The notes below the pieces were generated by a model. The model saw only the letters and a list, made by a program, of their open reading frames with translations. It was not told the origin of the DNA and made no database searches. Source: G965267605 sp965267605 (GTDB lineage Bacteria; Bacteroidota; Bacteroidia; Flavobacteriales_E; Vicingaceae). From it: a stretch of 64,000 nucleotides of DNA. Positions 62,709 to 64,000 of the stretch are shown piece after piece; position 1 is the first letter of the stretch; the number at the start of each line of letters is the position of its first letter. Both the position numbers and the translations under genes were made by a program. The DNA is taken from positions 496,001 to 560,000 of the forward strand of contig OZ254088.1 of assembly GCA_965267605.1 (NCBI GenBank), in the 5' to 3' direction.

Positions 62709-63092
62709 ATGGAAATCGTTCAAATCGTAATTCTAGGGCTAACCGGGCTTTTCTTGACTCTTATTGGTCTGATGAGATTGTGGAATCCAAAAAGCAGTTA
62801 CGGCAAGAACTCAGGCATTCAACTCTCTGAAAATGTTAACCTACTCAACGAGATACGGGGAGTAAGTGCAGTCATGCTGTGTAGCGGGATGGTGATCGGT
62901 CTTGGCGCTATTGTGGAAACATTGAGCATGACCTCGTTCGTTGTTGGTTCAATCATGTTCATTGGTTTTGCCATTGGGAGGTTAATTAGCATCGGTGTGG
63001 ATGGAAAACCGAATTCAAAGCTCATTCAGGGGATCATTTTTGAATTGGTGTTTGGAAGTGCTCACCTGTTCGGCCTTTTCGTACTTTCATAA
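62709..63092 (+). CDS. DUF4345 membrane protein
   Basis: About 127 residues with four hydrophobic helices. The start ATG gives MEIVQIVILGLTGLFLTLIGLMRL, the usual first helix; a frame 13 codons longer is unlikely. The NEIRGVSAVMLCSG motif and the GRLISIGVDGKPN loop are DUF4345 marks. Function unknown. Confidence 0.85.
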   Translation: MEIVQIVILGLTGLFLTLIGLMRLWNPKSSYGKNSGIQLSENVNLLNEIRGVSAVMLCSGMVIGLGAIVETLSMTSFVVGSIMFIGFAIGRLISIGVDGKPNSKLIQGIIFELVFGSAHLFGLFVLS

Positions 63093-63100
63093 GCAATGCC

Positions 63101-63646
63101 ATGAAACAGTTCCTGTTGATTAATATGATGTTCTTAACCCTAATGGCTTGCCAGGAGGATGCAGCGATTGAGACAAGGTCAGAGGTATTTGTTTCAGATA
63201 CCTTGGAAGTGGGAGCTGGTGTGGGACTGGATAAGCCGTTCAGAGTCGAGTATGATAGGAGTAATAAAGGATCATCGGAGACAGGGAAAGTGTATTTCAA
63301 TGAGGAGATACTCTATGCTTTTCGATTGAATTTCAACCTTATAGAAGATTCAATTAAGGCAGACAAGTGGATGATTCGAGACACCGTCACCACAACCTTA
63401 AGAAAGGATACGTTGGTGTTTCATTGGTACAAACGTGGCCATGAGGATTGGATAACCGTTCGGTACACCTATACATATGCCTCTGGTTTGTCCAGTCAGT
63501 ACGCTATTTGGGGCAAAAGCGAGATTGGAAATACCCATGCACAGGAACTTTCATTCCTATTTAGTGAAATAAGAAGAGCTGAGTTGGTTGACTTTTTCGA
63601 GCACGACTCAACGCTTATTCGAAATATCGTTGCGTTAGAAGAGTGA
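63101..63646 (+). CDS. Lipoprotein of unknown function
   Basis: 181 residues with lipobox (LTLMAC, Cys17) and Asp/Glu-rich residues after it (QEDAAIE). The rest is beta-rich with VYFNEEILYAFRLNFNLIEDSI and FHWYKRGHEDWITVRYTYTYASG. No family recognised. It starts 8 bases after the DUF4345 gene, so it may be co-transcribed. Confidence 0.65.
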   Translation: MKQFLLINMMFLTLMACQEDAAIETRSEVFVSDTLEVGAGVGLDKPFRVEYDRSNKGSSETGKVYFNEEILYAFRLNFNLIEDSIKADKWMIRDTVTTTLRKDTLVFHWYKRGHEDWITVRYTYTYASGLSSQYAIWGKSEIGNTHAQELSFLFSEIRRAELVDFFEHDSTLIRNIVALEE

Positions 63647-63663
63647 GTGTCATTTGGGTAGCG

Positions 63664-64000
63664 CTACTTCATTTCCGGAAAAGTTCGAATCACTATATCA
63701 TCTGCAATATGTAATTGCTGGGTTGCTTTGTCCCTTATCCGGATTCGGGTAAAGTAGTAGACCGATTGGTGAGGTAGTTTCGGGAGTAGTTTCGTGAGCG
63801 AATAGTACCCTTCCGTTCTGATCACACGTTCACAGATCAGCGTTTTCTCTTTATTGAGCCATGTTAAAGTAAATCCTTCTAGTTTATAGTCAGCCGTGTC
63901 TGAAATCGTCAGTCCGCAGGCCAACATTTGGGCGAGTGTCATGCTGCCATTGTTCACTCCACATACGCTGGCCACGACTTCCACCTTGGGTTTTCGAACC
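63664..64000 (-). CDS. GldM C-terminal-like domain, N-terminus beyond window
   Basis: The frame is open to the right edge, so about 112 residues of a C-terminus are visible and the start is outside. The pattern (VCGVNNGSMTLAQMLACGLTISDTADYKLEGFTLTWLN ... YYFTRIRIRDKATQQLHIADDIVIRTF) resembles the last domain of GldM/PorM, the T9SS motor-trunk protein, and of its stand-alone relatives. The resemblance is by pattern only. It is convergent with the lipoprotein gene. Confidence 0.45.
   Translation of the reverse strand, partial: VRKPKVEVVASVCGVNNGSMTLAQMLACGLTISDTADYKLEGFTLTWLNKEKTLICERVIRTEGYYSLTKLLPKLPHQSVYYFTRIRIRDKATQQLHIADDIVIRTFPEMK

Overview
The window reads as chromosome of a Bacteroidota bacterium, most likely order Flavobacteriales. 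The signs are type IX secretion (T9SS) C-terminal sorting domains on several secreted proteins, a T9SS response regulator of the PorX type, a fused LpxC-FabZ lipid A enzyme, a second LpxD paralogue next to elongation factor P, many short secreted proteins of unknown function, and several -7 promoter boxes of the form TAnnTTTG. No rRNA, tRNA, CRISPR array, transposase or phage gene was seen. No gene-free stretch exceeds about 250 bases.

Left part (1-13.8 kb): a truncated YkuD_2-type L,D-transpeptidase; secreted and outer-membrane proteins of unknown role; a T9SS cargo protein; a DgkA-type lipid kinase; a large glycine-rich T9SS protein; a DUF1361 membrane protein; an OmpA-like protein; a TMTC-like membrane glycosyltransferase with TPR repeats; and a probable metal-uptake pair (small His-rich protein plus TonB-dependent receptor with His/Glu-rich loops). 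From 13.8 to 21.2 kb a tightly packed minus-strand set follows: BNR/VPS10-type propeller protein, DUF5655 protein, archaemetzincin-like lipoprotein, PhzF protein. A secreted M1 aminopeptidase lies beside it.

Centre (21.3-37.7 kb): a propeller sensor fused to a SpoIIE-type phosphatase; a PLP dehydratase divergent from an acyltransferase-3 and flavin amine oxidase pair; a small, visibly A+T-rich pocket with a membrane TPR protein and a degenerate nucleotide-cyclase-like protein; then a beta-oxidation operon (MarR regulator, hydroxyacyl-CoA dehydrogenase/enoyl-CoA hydratase fusion, thiolase, acyl-CoA dehydrogenase). That operon is interrupted by a four-helix-bundle (23S-IVP) gene enclosed in 20-bp inverted repeats. 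This is the most unusual structure in the window.

Right part (38-64 kb): a T9SS protein, a large membrane-anchored protein, RNase HII and a glycosyltransferase; a surface polysaccharide set (FkbM methyltransferase, flippase, two chain-length proteins, O-antigen ligase/polymerase); a SpoIIE-type phosphatase; and the lipid A operon (HD phosphohydrolase, lpxD, lpxC-fabZ, lpxA, ABC ATPase, efp, second lpxD). Divergent from it is porX-tsaE-ald with small genes behind. Last come a WYL regulator with a DUF4345 protein, a lipoprotein, and the end of a protein that resembles the C-terminus of GldM.

Functionally the window is mostly cell envelope: lipid A, surface polysaccharide, T9SS cargo and its regulator, lipoproteins and outer-membrane uptake, plus fatty-acid degradation under a local MarR regulator with a clear palindromic operator.
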